Positions 1 to 10,142 of a stretch of DNA of 64,000 bases are shown here, one piece after another. The position numbers and the translations under genes were made by a program. The notes under the pieces are model-generated. The model saw only the letters and a program-made list of their open reading frames with translations. It did not search any database and was not told the origin of the DNA. This stretch comes from Agarophyton chilense (taxonomy: Eukaryota > Rhodophyta > Florideophyceae > Gracilariales > Gracilariaceae): positions 1,364,001 through 1,428,000 of the forward strand of contig JARGXX010000001.1 of the NCBI GenBank assembly GCA_030374765.1, read 5' to 3'. Each line of letters opens with the position of its first letter. The first letter of the stretch is position 1.

Positions 1-2597
1 TCGAAAAACTGCTTGTTCTCCGATGGGTAACGCTCGCGCAAACCAAGGATGAACGGAAGGCGCCGAATCTTGATCAGTTCCGAGAACAGATCGGAGCACA
101 TGTGTTTCGACACACCGTACGCAACGATGACCCCGATGGCTAACGGAAGCACGTCAATTGCTTCTCGAGTCAACTCGAGCATCACCACAGCCACAGCGGT
201 CGTGTGCAGTGTGCCGGCAGTTACGGCGGCAGCACCGATTATTGCAGTGACCCGGACGTCTACCCAAGTAACGAACCAGATCCCGGACAAGAGCTCTCCA
301 AATGCGCGACCGAACAGGGCACCAATCTCGAAAATGGGCATAAAAGTCCCAGCCGGAACCGGCATAACAAGCGAGAGGCCAGTCAAAAAGAACTTCACAA
401 TAGTCGCAACCGCCAAAGTGAGGCTTGTGTTCAGATGCTCATAGGGAAACGGTTTCCACATCTCAGTCAGCCACAAGTTTTTCCCTTTGCTCTCGTTGAA
501 CAGCTGGACGACCCCATCTTTCTGATTAGCCGCTAAGACGCCTCCCACCAAGGCACACACCAGCGAATGAAACATTGCAAATACAAATACCATTGCAGTG
601 GTAATGACAGGTGTGTTGTTCTTGAAGTAGTTCCTCCGGGCCAGAAACGCCAACTTGGTGAACTCAACCAGAGCAGCTCCGACCAAGCCGCAAAGCGCTC
701 CAAGCACCACATATGTAACGAGCTTCTGGATCGATTCGCTCTCAAGATCTAGAGAGACGTTGGTGGTGAAGTATGCCGTCGCCTCAGGTTGTACAAATGC
801 CACTACAAAGTAATAACCCATTATTGAACAGTACAAAGCCATGGGGAGCCAATGAATATAATAATAAGTACTCATGATCTCAATGGCAAGCATTGTCCCA
901 CCAATCGGAGCACCAAATGTTGCACCGACGCCTGCAGCCATCGCAGCGTTCAATGCCTGTAACTGAAAACGGGCACTGCTCCCCAAGGATTCGAACAACG
1001 GAATTTTCGAAACTAAAGCAGCTATGATTCCGCTGATGTGAATGAATGGACCCAGTCTCCCGATGCTAATCTCGCTTGACAAAGAGAAAATGAGACCGAT
1101 CGACTTGCTCAATAGAGTTTTCCAATTCAGCATCTTCTTCAAGAGTACACCACTCAGCACACACTTCATTTCAGGAATCCCCGAGCCAGCTGAATAATAT
1201 GGTGCAATATTCAATACTAACAAGAAGCTACCAGCCAAGGAAAGACCCCGTAACACAGACAGAGCCAAGACACCTGCTCGATGACCGTATGTTTGACCGC
1301 AGACAGACGCAATACCGGATATAACAGTGCCGGACAGAAAGTTCGCGCTGAGGTTGATAGCAAATGCAATCGAAAAGGTACAGAAACCTATGAGCGCAAG
1401 ATATATCCATGCACCACTTGGCATTACAGCATCTTCTTCTGCTGGCTTTCGCCATCCCCAGGAACCGAACTGTTCGGGCAGTCTTCTTGATCTTTTTCTT
1501 CCTTGGCTTTTGGAGCGCTCGCTTGATCTCACGCTAAAGGCGTTTCCAAACTCTTCGTCCCAAAACGAGCCAGTCATGAACGATTTGCGTCTGTAATGAC
1601 CTTTTCTACCGTCGTTAAGAGTGGAAAGCGTCTCCCTGCTTTGTGAAGTTTTGAAATCAATTCCTTCAGGCCGCGCTGCCGCTGAAGGGGGAGGCCGAAG
1701 ATGTTGCTTCCCAGACGGAACAGATTTTTTTTGCGACGATTCCACGCCTTCCAACCGGATGTTGCCTGAAGAAAGCTGTCGAGCACGCTGCCTACCAGAC
1801 GGAGCGTTGCTCTGGGCGCCATCTAAACCGTCTGGTCGTGAGCTTGGCGACTGCAGCAGCTGTGGAGGTTGCTGCCTCACAGGTGGAGCTGCATATTGTG
1901 CGGCTTCAAAACTCTCTGGTAGTGCGGCAGTCAGAGACTGTTGGCGACGATGCCTCCTTCCAGATGGAATGGATAAACGTTCGGCGTGAGATGGTGGAGC
2001 AATTGGTGGGGTTGAAACTGCATCTGGTGGAGCAAGCATGTTTTCAATGCCACTAAACTGCTCTGCAACAGGCTTTGTTCGTCGCTGTGGTACATCCAGG
2101 AGGGAAGGTTGCTTACTGTAAAGAACAGAAGGAGATGCAAACGAGCCAACAGACGCTCTGTTTTGGCGATAACGACGTGCCTCTTGAGCTTCAGCCTTGA
2201 GCGCGGTCCATTGCGGAGCGGTGCGCGCATCTATCGGGGGAAGGGATATTATTGAATCGGAGTTAGAAGTCATATTTGCATGTTGAGGTTGAGGGGGTTG
2301 GTCGGGTTTAGTCGAAACATGTGCTCCGTCCAACAAATCAACGATTATGAAATCGTCATCGGGATTTTCGTTTGGAAGCTTCTTGGCGTGGGACGGATCG
2401 GAGGGTCGCGCTTTCCACGTTTTCGGCGGTAGCTGCATGCCTCCACCGCTGCGCACAAACTGTTTTTGTTCGGATATGAGCCACCTTGGGGCTGTTTCTG
2501 GGGCGTCCGAAGCTGCGGAAAACAAATCGCCTAGCAGCGCAATTGAACGGGACTGGCGGGCTTGATGCGGAGACTTTGGAATCCATGGTTGTGACAT
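1..2597 (-). CDS. CLC-family chloride channel/transporter, 3' end beyond the window
   Basis: The frame reads on the minus strand from ATG at 2597 to position 1 without a stop (865 codons visible), so the C-terminus, where CBS domains usually lie, is missing. Residues 1-390 are low-complexity and rich in Pro, Ser and Gln. The membrane domain starts near residue 395. It contains the chloride-binding motif GSGIPE (about 471), the helix-F motif GRLGPFIH (about 512), a GAPIGG..AIE segment and the helix-N motif GTFMP. Family members move chloride through internal or plasma membranes as dimers. The gating glutamate of GxEGP is Leu here, and the proton glutamate two helices on is Ile, so proton-coupled exchange looks unlikely. 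The start is the first ATG after an in-frame TGA. Family assignment is firm; channel behaviour is inferred. Confidence 0.9.
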   Translation of the reverse strand, partial: MSQPWIPKSPHQARQSRSIALLGDLFSAASDAPETAPRWLISEQKQFVRSGGGMQLPPKTWKARPSDPSHAKKLPNENPDDDFIIVDLLDGAHVSTKPDQPPQPQHANMTSNSDSIISLPPIDARTAPQWTALKAEAQEARRYRQNRASVGSFASPSVLYSKQPSLLDVPQRRTKPVAEQFSGIENMLAPPDAVSTPPIAPPSHAERLSIPSGRRHRRQQSLTAALPESFEAAQYAAPPVRQQPPQLLQSPSSRPDGLDGAQSNAPSGRQRARQLSSGNIRLEGVESSQKKSVPSGKQHLRPPPSAAARPEGIDFKTSQSRETLSTLNDGRKGHYRRKSFMTGSFWDEEFGNAFSVRSSERSKSQGRKRSRRLPEQFGSWGWRKPAEEDAVMPSGAWIYLALIGFCTFSIAFAINLSANFLSGTVISGIASVCGQTYGHRAGVLALSVLRGLSLAGSFLLVLNIAPYYSAGSGIPEMKCVLSGVLLKKMLNWKTLLSKSIGLIFSLSSEISIGRLGPFIHISGIIAALVSKIPLFESLGSSARFQLQALNAAMAAGVGATFGAPIGGTMLAIEIMSTYYYIHWLPMALYCSIMGYYFVVAFVQPEATAYFTTNVSLDLESESIQKLVTYVVLGALCGLVGAALVEFTKLAFLARRNYFKNNTPVITTAMVFVFAMFHSLVCALVGGVLAANQKDGVVQLFNESKGKNLWLTEMWKPFPYEHLNTSLTLAVATIVKFFLTGLSLVMPVPAGTFMPIFEIGALFGRAFGELLSGIWFVTWVDVRVTAIIGAAAVTAGTLHTTAVAVVMLELTREAIDVLPLAIGVIVAYGVSKHMCSDLFSELIKIRRLPFILGLRERYPSENKQFF

Positions 2598-4394
2598 TGA
2601 GTGAGGTGCTCGGGAAGGGAAGCAAATAACAGTTTGAGCCGACAGCCCACTGGTGGCGGGAGGCGTTGAAGACCAGGGCGGTACGCAAGCAGGTGGTAGA
2701 GCAGAGTTTAAACGCGCTGATGACTGGCTGCAGCGAGGGAAAGAGAAGAGAAAGCGAAAGGAGCAGTGAGGGAATAAGAGGAGAAGCGGGTAAATACGGT
2801 TAGACAGCTTTGTAGAAAGCACTCACAGCGGAACAGGCGCAGAAGGTTTTTAGCACCAAAAACTGGGAAAACAGACGCCTGCGTGGACGGAGCGATGCGA
2901 TGCGCTGTGTCTCGGGACCTACGCCACGTATTTGTTCTACTTGTCGCCTTGACATGTGTGGTGCGTCACCTAGTCAAAAACTCATCTCTGGTGCTGCGCC
3001 AGACGGCTCCCAGCTGTGGTTCACAACCATCACCACGCACGGTGTGCGCGCCCCCGGAAAGGGCTGCAAAATGATTTGTTCGCCTGTCGGCACTGAGATT
3101 GCTCGTTCTGCGCCGTAGCATCCACTCCTCTGCTGCCAGCGCTGCGCCTCTGCGGTGACGTGTTCACACTTTCCGAGTCAAGTCGTGGTCGTAACGCTTT
3201 CATCTCCTCGCCGAGGCTGAATGCTTATCCATCCGTTTTGTTCACTTTTGTTCGACAATGTCACTCTTCGAAAAAGCTGTTGTCAGAACGACCGTATTCC
3301 ACCAAACAGCTGCACTCTTTGTCCTCTTCTTTTTCTTCTAGATACATGCCATCAGCAGAAAACCCTCGGTCCGAACGCTGTAATGGAGTTACTATTAAGT
3401 TACCCACGGCGATGCATTTTCTCCAGCAGCCTTTTGGCTATAATCGTTGGCCACCGCATCGTTTCCGCGCCCCTCCAGCTATACGAAGGTAGGAACAGGA
3501 CGCAGATTTCCGTTGGAACGCCAACCTTTTTGACTTGGTCCAAACGCCAAAACAACCTCTTTCTGTCTTTGACACCCAATTCGTTCCACTGAGATGCCCT
3601 TCAACAGATGAAGGGAATAAGGATAACCCGCGTGTCATCCCTTTGCCCTAAAAGCCTTGTCCCTAAAAGCCTTGTCCCTGTCGTCACGTATCGGGTACAC
3701 TAGCCCTGTACCATGCTGAGCCTTGGCTTTCGCCACAATTCACAATTCAGCAAGCATTTTTCCAATACCGACTGCAGAGTAGATCGATACACACACCAAA
3801 CCCCTTACCACTGCTCGTGTCTTTAATTAACATGATTCCGCCGTGACGCTGGCAACAAAAATCATTCTGCACGCAGATACTGGCGGAGCAGCGCATGCTC
3901 GTTAGTGAACAGTGCACTGATTCAAGGCGGCCCGATCTTCTATTTCTTCTTCCATACTGTACTGTTGATCAAAAAGATTGAACCGATATCTACTTCGCCC
4001 CAACTGATCGCTACAGCGACAGTGCAGCGGAAATCTTGTCTTCCACACACCAAGTACGAAGGTACTGTAGCATGATAAAGAGCCAAAAATTTCATTCACC
4101 ACCTTCCATGAAATATTCCAGGGCTCGTCAAATACAGCTACCCCTTCACCAATAAATACGGTGCAAAAACTTGGTTGATGATCGCTTTATTACCCGCCGT
4201 ACTGTTCAACGCTACACTTTGACCACGCAGATGAGACGTTTTCCATGATACGGTACCTGTACATCTAAACTGTTGAATACGTTTCTACAACTATAGTGTG
4301 CAGTAGAGAGCCCCATCCAACAGCTGAAACCCTATACACAACAGCAACCAGCGAAGATGCAACCATAACGTAATAATGCCGTCTGAGCCGCTAC
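2598..4394. other. Intergenic region upstream of the CLC gene
   Basis: No convincing coding frame was found on either strand. The part next to 2597 probably holds the CLC promoter and leader. A 15-base unit (ccctaaaagccttgt) occurs twice in tandem near 3648-3677. Confidence 0.5.
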
Positions 4395-5369
4395 TCAGCG
4401 TTCAAACGCACTAAGAATACGTTCGTATAGTATGCTCTTTGAATGTACAACTGCTGCGTACAAAAACTGCACCAAGCTGCACTGCAGCAATTCGTACACA
4501 CGTTGAGAACCACCGTAACTGATCATCAACGAAATCTGCTGCACCACATTGGGCACAACAGAGGCGACCACAATCTTGGCACATATATCAGTGACGGTGG
4601 TCGGAGACAGCTCGTTCGGTATATTCCACTCCCTCTCGTTCACACATACTGTACAACCGTCGTTGTGGACGTTTATGGACCAGCTTTCGGTGATTGAAGT
4701 GATGTGAAGTTCGAGCAATCGTTCGAAAAAATGTTCCGAAAGCAACCATTCGTCGTACAAGTCACACACCTTTTCCAACACACTTGGAAGCGGCTCCAGG
4801 CCGAAAACAACGTCTGAAACTATCGCAGGGAGGGCTTCTTGCGCAAGATCTGTTACGCCACAAGCAGTGCAGGCAGCGAGAACGACCAGATCCTCTACTC
4901 GGAGGCGAGAGGCCAGGGACGCGAAGAAGAGAGAGTGCCATTGGTCCTGAGTGGGACCCACGACTCCAAACGAGTAGAGAAACGAGACAGCATCGCAGGC
5001 GTTCGTTGAGCGCGGTTTGAGGAAAGGTTGTAGGGCGTCGGCAAGCGGACGGCTAGTGGCCAGTATGGTGGCCAGCGCTTTGGAATTTTGCAGAGACACT
5101 CTGGTTCGATCGGCGCGCGTGCGTAAGGAATCGACGCAAATCTGCGGTTGCTCCGAGTGGTGCGGTGAAGTGTGCAGAGAGTGCAGAGAGTCGGTTGCTA
5201 TGAGCGGCATAAACGGATGGTGTTGAGGGGTGGTAAGAAGATATTCGATGAGGTTGCCTATGCGATCGTTATCCAACAATGGATTGGATGCTTCATTGGC
5301 GGCGCAGGCGCTGGAAAAAGTGCACGGGGCGGGAGACGGGGGGTTGGGAAGTGGATTGTGGTTAACCAT
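4395..5369 (-). CDS. Conserved-looking protein of unknown family (paralogue of 6844-8658)
   Basis: A 324-residue frame opening with ATG. I do not recognise a family. The N-terminus (about 1-30) is Pro/Ser-rich; the remainder looks helical and globular, with no signal peptide or membrane segment. The central segment has an F-G-x-x-G-P...W..LF.A pattern, then LR-rich helices and an E-W motif. It aligns by eye with residues about 25-210 of the 604-residue protein encoded at 6844-8658 on the same strand, which suggests an old tandem duplication. The leader above 5369 is pyrimidine-rich on the coding strand, as for several other genes here. The gene is probably real because of the paralogy; function is unknown. 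Confidence 0.65.
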   Translation of the reverse strand: MVNHNPLPNPPSPAPCTFSSACAANEASNPLLDNDRIGNLIEYLLTTPQHHPFMPLIATDSLHSLHTSPHHSEQPQICVDSLRTRADRTRVSLQNSKALATILATSRPLADALQPFLKPRSTNACDAVSFLYSFGVVGPTQDQWHSLFFASLASRLRVEDLVVLAACTACGVTDLAQEALPAIVSDVVFGLEPLPSVLEKVCDLYDEWLLSEHFFERLLELHITSITESWSINVHNDGCTVCVNEREWNIPNELSPTTVTDICAKIVVASVVPNVVQQISLMISYGGSQRVYELLQCSLVQFLYAAVVHSKSILYERILSAFER

Positions 5370-6843
5370 CGGGGAGCTACCGTTCGGGTGGTGTGGCCAC
5401 CAACAACATGCTTGTGATGGTGTTTGTTCTCCGCGCGTCGTTCGTTCGACGCGGTCGGAGGGGTTGGTAGGAATTGAGATGGTGGATGATGTTCAAAATG
5501 CAGTGGCAATCGCTCTGCGACAGACGGGGGCAGCGCAACAGCGGATGGCGAAGGGGAGGATGTGAGATTGAGCGTGGGGAAACAACAAGAAACACACAGA
5601 CACGGAACGTTGAATATTTTGGGGATGGCAAAGGAACACAGGGTGGGTGACAGCGGTGGCGGTGAAGAACAAGTACGCCGAGAGGCGAGGGGCACGGGTG
5701 AGCGTGCGAGGAAGGGAGGTGCGAAGGAGGAGGGGGCGGAATGGGATGGGGGAACAGTTCGGTACGTGCTATTTCGCAACGACGACAGACGAGAGCGACA
5801 AGCGCAAGCAGGTTGCGCAATGGCGGCAGCAGCGGAGAAGAAGCGTGTGAGCAACAGCAGAAGACGTTCGAAATCACGTGCAGGAAGGGCACACAGCGAC
5901 CACAGCCCGAAAGAAGAAGAGCCTCCACAAGCAAGCGCACAGCGCCAACTCATGACACACCCGTGACCAACGTGACACATGTAGGGTTCAGCGTCCCGTG
6001 CCCCACGCCCATTGGGCAGGCGCGTTTGTTGTCGTCACGCCCGCGCACAGCCGCGCATATCACATGCAAAACGGCACCATCAAACGATGCATTTTTCGAG
6101 CATACGCCGAAACACAAAACGAAAAAACTTTTTTCTGTTTTCACTTTGCTTTTTGCAAGCGCAACTCATTTGCGCCATGCGACGTGGCGCGTATCCATTG
6201 GCGAGACGGCCGTCTACAACACACACAGTCTGTAGTCTGCTCCACCTGCTGTGCCGCCACTGTACGTAAACAACAAATGTTTCCTGCAGCGCGTCCCTTC
6301 ACGGCTGCACAAACCAAAAAAAAAAGGAAAATGTACTGCTACGTTTCCACGCTGTTCGCGTGTACACGTCGCATACCCAACAGCTCGCATCGCGCATTTG
6401 TGCCCACACGAGGCAACAGACAGAGAGCGCTCCATGTGGACGGGTCGCCACAGGAGCAACGCAACTATCAGTCCGCTACTTTACAAGAACGTGCTTCGAG
6501 CCAACGTGGGCGCGCTAAATGTAACTACACACACACAAACCAAAAGCGCCGCCCAATTCTCTTCACAAAAAGTCGCCATCGACGACGCCTCACCTCACAA
6601 GCACAACACCTCTCACCTGCGTTGTTTCTCAAACAAAAGATTAAAAAAAAAATAAAAAAAAAAATAAAAAAAAAAAAAGACAAGCGCATTTCCACAATAT
6701 CATCGTACGTCGTGTCAACACCAGCGGCGTCTCACCAGCTCCCTCACCCTCCTCCATCCATCCCCCTCCTCCCTTCCCCTCCCTTTCCCTCCACTGCCCA
6801 ACCTCCCCCCCCCCCCCTCCCGCTCACAACCCCGCCCGCCAGC
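5370..6843. other. Intergenic and leader region between the two paralogous genes
   Basis: Frames present here (for example 5377-5980 on the minus strand) are Ser/Pro/Leu/Cys-rich translations of a CT-rich leader and are not taken as genes. An A-rich tract and a C-rich tract near 6643-6836 lie just past the stop of the next gene. Confidence 0.5.
6643..6678. repeat. A-rich low-complexity tract
   Basis: Runs of A broken by single T. They read as U-rich in the transcript of the minus-strand gene ending at 6844 and could serve as a 3'-end signal, or may simply be a microsatellite. Confidence 0.7.
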
Positions 6844-8658
6844 TTACGGCGTAGAAGACCGCGCGTGGTCCGCGAAATGCACCATGTCGGTCTTCGCCGC
6901 AGTCGCAGCGTACAGCTCACCATCAGTCGGCGTGTAATGAGTCACCACCGCCCTGGAATGCCACTCAATCCAGCACTGCTCCCTAAAAGTCTCGCACCCG
7001 TCCTCATCTTCAAATGCCATTCCAAAGTCCAGCGACGCGCATGACGCGTGCGTGCGATGCGTCGACTCACCCGCATTCTCCACCTTCATCATGGCCACCG
7101 ACGACGCCCCACACTCCTCCGCAATTCTCGTCTCCATGCGCAGTCGTCGCAGCAGCCGTGTCGCCACCGTGATATTCATCTCGTGTTTACGCGTACCACC
7201 GCCCAGCTCGATCGTTTCTCTTCGCATGTCGCCGCTCTCGCGCGGCAACTGCAACGCCGATGCCGCCATCGTGTCGAACGAGTGCCCGTGCACCGAGTGC
7301 GGCGACGAGCTGCTGCTGCCGTTCTTTTCGAAAAACTCGCGCCTGTGACATTTATCCTCTTCCGAACTTAGCTCCACCCAATTCGCGCTTTCGATGCCAA
7401 CGATTTCGAACCGCGGTCGCTCGCTGCCTGACCGCGGCGGCAAAACTCCCACTTCGAGTCGCAGAGACAGCCCACGGCACGCCGCACTCAGCGCAACTCC
7501 ACTCACTTCTGTGCATAGCGTTGGCGGATTGGAGCTCCCAATTCGCAGATACGCCTTACACGGCGCAAACGGAGCCGCATTCTGCGAATACTCGTCGTTA
7601 TGCGCTGAATGCACTGCAGAGGGGATGAAATCCAGCGCTGCTTGTCCGTATCTGGAACATCTGTGCAGCTGGCACACCATGACTTGTGTCATAACAACGC
7701 TCCACGAGGGATTGCTCTTGGGCGACGCTGAGCTACCAGGAGCTTTCACTTTAGGTTGGCTCACGCGCAATTGTGCTGATTTCGGGTGGAAATCATTGAT
7801 TATGCTAGGCTGAGGGGTGCAATCGCTGTGCTCGGAGTGATCGAATGGAAAGTGCTGTAAATCGGGGTTGGGTGTGGAGGAACGCAACCATTGCTCGGAA
7901 ATCTTGACGTAGATTTGCTGATATATGAGGCGACGCTTCTCGTGCAGCTTGGCTTCAAAGCGCTCTAGTCGGGCGGATTTGTGGCTGATATCAATATCTA
8001 GTACTGAAGTGATGACGGAGCCCCAGGACTTGAGTGTGGCATTGGTGTGCGCATTGGCACTTTGGCGGATGTTTTGTCCAATGTCGGACAAGGTGTTGGG
8101 CATGGCATGGGTAGGCACGGAGTGGTTGACCGCGGCGAGAGGCTCTGGACAACACAAAGACACGCACAAGGCACAGTACATGTCGGTAAAGGGGCCCAGC
8201 GCCCAATTCTCAAACTTTTGGTGAATATGGTACAAAATGCCGGGCGTACGGGCGACAGAACGACCCAGCACGGCGGGCTTGATGCGGTGCTTGACAAGCT
8301 GGGCAGGCGTCATGGAGTCGCCGTTGTCCGGGGTGATCTTGGCGTAGGCCAGGAGCACGGCGATTTCGTGTTCACGCAGGTAGGTGCGGCCCGGATGCAA
8401 GGAGGGGATAACGCGACAGGCGGAGAAGAGCTGCGCCCAAGCAAGGTCGGAAGGCCCTGGATAGCCGAAGGCGCAGATGTACTGAACCCAGGTGACGAGG
8501 TCGAGTCGGCCGGTCTTACGGATTTCGCGCTCGGTCTTGAAGAGGGCAAGGGCGGCGGCGATTTGGGGGTGACGACTCCATTGCAAATAGTGTGACATGG
8601 GGAGCTCGAGGGCGACGGCGACGAGCGAGCTGTCGGGAGATGTGTCTTCCTCGCTCAT
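6844..8658 (-). CDS. 604-residue protein of unknown family (paralogue of 4395-5369)
   Basis: ATG-initiated frame. Residues about 20-240 contain the motif series shared with the upstream protein: a C-A-F-G-x-x-G-P...W..LF.A segment, a following helix with LREHE, a P..L..I...FENW segment and a later P-N-x-L-S stretch. A basic, coiled-coil-like region follows (about 215-255). The second half is Ser-rich with two denser blocks, one around VGIESANWVELSSEED and one at the C-terminus with DGCETFREQCWIEWHSRAVV. No transmembrane segment or signal peptide is seen. Neither half matches a family I know. The immediate leader is almost pure pyrimidine on the coding strand. Length, acceptable composition and paralogy support a real gene; its role is open. 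Confidence 0.75.
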   Translation of the reverse strand: MSEEDTSPDSSLVAVALELPMSHYLQWSRHPQIAAALALFKTEREIRKTGRLDLVTWVQYICAFGYPGPSDLAWAQLFSACRVIPSLHPGRTYLREHEIAVLLAYAKITPDNGDSMTPAQLVKHRIKPAVLGRSVARTPGILYHIHQKFENWALGPFTDMYCALCVSLCCPEPLAAVNHSVPTHAMPNTLSDIGQNIRQSANAHTNATLKSWGSVITSVLDIDISHKSARLERFEAKLHEKRRLIYQQIYVKISEQWLRSSTPNPDLQHFPFDHSEHSDCTPQPSIINDFHPKSAQLRVSQPKVKAPGSSASPKSNPSWSVVMTQVMVCQLHRCSRYGQAALDFIPSAVHSAHNDEYSQNAAPFAPCKAYLRIGSSNPPTLCTEVSGVALSAACRGLSLRLEVGVLPPRSGSERPRFEIVGIESANWVELSSEEDKCHRREFFEKNGSSSSSPHSVHGHSFDTMAASALQLPRESGDMRRETIELGGGTRKHEMNITVATRLLRRLRMETRIAEECGASSVAMMKVENAGESTHRTHASCASLDFGMAFEDEDGCETFREQCWIEWHSRAVVTHYTPTDGELYAATAAKTDMVHFADHARSSTP

Positions 8659-9508
8659 GGTTGGTAGGGGGGCGGAGGGGGGCTGGGGGGGATTTTCGGG
8701 GAGCAGAGAGTGGTGTTGGGGTTGGGAGGGGTTGGAGAGGAACGAGGGGGGCAGGGGTGGGACGGTGGCGGGAGGGGGGTGAATGAGGGAATGGTGACGA
8801 AGGGGGGGGTGTGGGGTGGGACGGAATGGGGGTTAGGAGTGGAGGGATGGAAGGAGGTGGAGGGAAGCGGTTGGACGGGGACGGGAACGGGGAAGGATAA
8901 GTGGACGGACGAGGTTGAAGACGGGCGACAAGATGGGAGCAACACGGCGAAAAGGAGAAAACAGAAGGGAGCGGACAAGCGGGGGACGCGGGGGAAGCGG
9001 CGGGGAAGGGGAAGGGAGGAAGAAACTACACGGTGGACGCTGTGTGAACGGGGCGTGCTACAAGAGGTGTAGTACGCGACACAAGCGAGGGGCGGCGGGC
9101 AACCACAGCGCGCGCGGCGAGCGCGCCTCGCCACAGCGATGAGGCGGAACGACGGGCCGATCGGACGATGCGACAGCGCTGCGGACCGCGCTCCGCACAC
9201 GCGCTCGCGCAAGTGCGCGTGCGCGTCGCACGTGAATTTGAGAGGCGCGTGGCACGTGTACGTCGTGGCCGCGTGGCACATCACAACTGGAGCGCGGTGG
9301 CGGCGCTTTCCACTCTATGCCGGTTGGTGCGCGGCGCATGGCCAATGGAGACGCGCGTGGCGCTCGTCGCCGCGTGTCGGCGTGGTTGTCAACGCGGCGC
9401 TGAGCGGCGCTGAGCGCGAGGCGCGTAGCGGCTGCGCTGCCGTCGCTTTCAAAGCCGCATGCCCTTGATGCTTGTTGTCGCCGTCGTCCAGGGGGGGTGT
9501 ACGGGATA

Positions 9509-9544
9509 CCACTGCCGCTGCCACTGCCGCTGCCACTGCCGCTG
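9509..9544. repeat. 12-base tandem repeat
   Basis: Three exact copies of ccactgccgctg, followed by related CTG/CCG trinucleotides. Confidence 0.9.
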
Positions 9545-9705
9545 CTGCTGCCGCTTCTGCTGCCGTCGGTCGCCGCGTGGCTAAGACGCTGTGGCGCTCT
9601 GCTTTTGTGCGCGCTGCCGCTGAATACCCGTCGTTTCTTCTTTCTATTGGCCTGGCCACGCCGTGTTGCGTCAACGCGCGCGCTCTTGCATTTGCCGCCG
9701 CTCTC

Positions 9706-9765
9706 GTTCCCGTCCTCATCGTTCCCGTCCTCATCGTTCCCGTCCTCATCGCCCCCGTGCTGATC
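9706..9765. repeat. 15-base tandem repeat
   Basis: Three exact copies of gttcccgtcctcatc followed by one degenerate copy. Confidence 0.9.
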
Positions 9766-10142
9766 AAAGCGCGGTGCGAGTGTAATTGCTTTTCGCGTCG
9801 CCCAATTCAGCCGTCGTCAATTGCAGAGGTGCATCATCTCTCCCATTGTGGGGAGACCCACAGGAGAGGAAGTTGGCAAAAGAGCAAACCGCATCCCGCA
9901 GATCTTGCGTTTCACCTCTCCACGTGTTCCATTTTCATTCGCCTGTGAAAGCGCTGCTTTGTTGAGCACAGATGGTGAAACGATATGCGCCGGCGCCACT
10001 CTCCTGCCGTCTTGCCGACATGCGAGTTCAATCGAGCTGCAACCCCCACCCATGAAACGCGACCACTGCAGCCGATTCTTCTTCTCTGTTCAATGAAACG
10101 TTGTCAACACGCGTCCTGCCTGAAACAACACTTCTCACTTCA

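Larger units (their letters stand above)
8659..10142. other. Divergent intergenic region, probably with two promoters
   Basis: Separates the minus-strand gene at 6844-8658 from the plus-strand fusion gene. Bases 8660-8870 are very G-rich on the plus strand, so the minus-strand leader is C-rich. The rest is GC-rich with short tandem repeats. Frames here (8655-9284 minus, 9315-9767 minus, 9472-9948 plus) are Ala, Arg or Pro runs produced by repeats and are not called genes. Confidence 0.5.

Noticed and set aside
5258..5980. Long minus-strand frames upstream of the 324-residue gene
   Set aside because: Two overlapping frames, both Ser/Pro/Cys/Leu-rich, simply read a CT-rich leader; no domain.
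8655..9284. 209-codon minus-strand frame
   Set aside because: Pro/Ser-rich translation of the G-rich tract; it overlaps the start of a better supported gene.
9315..9948. Ala-rich frames on both strands
   Set aside because: They arise from CTG/CCG and 15-base tandem repeats, so open frames exist on both strands by bias.
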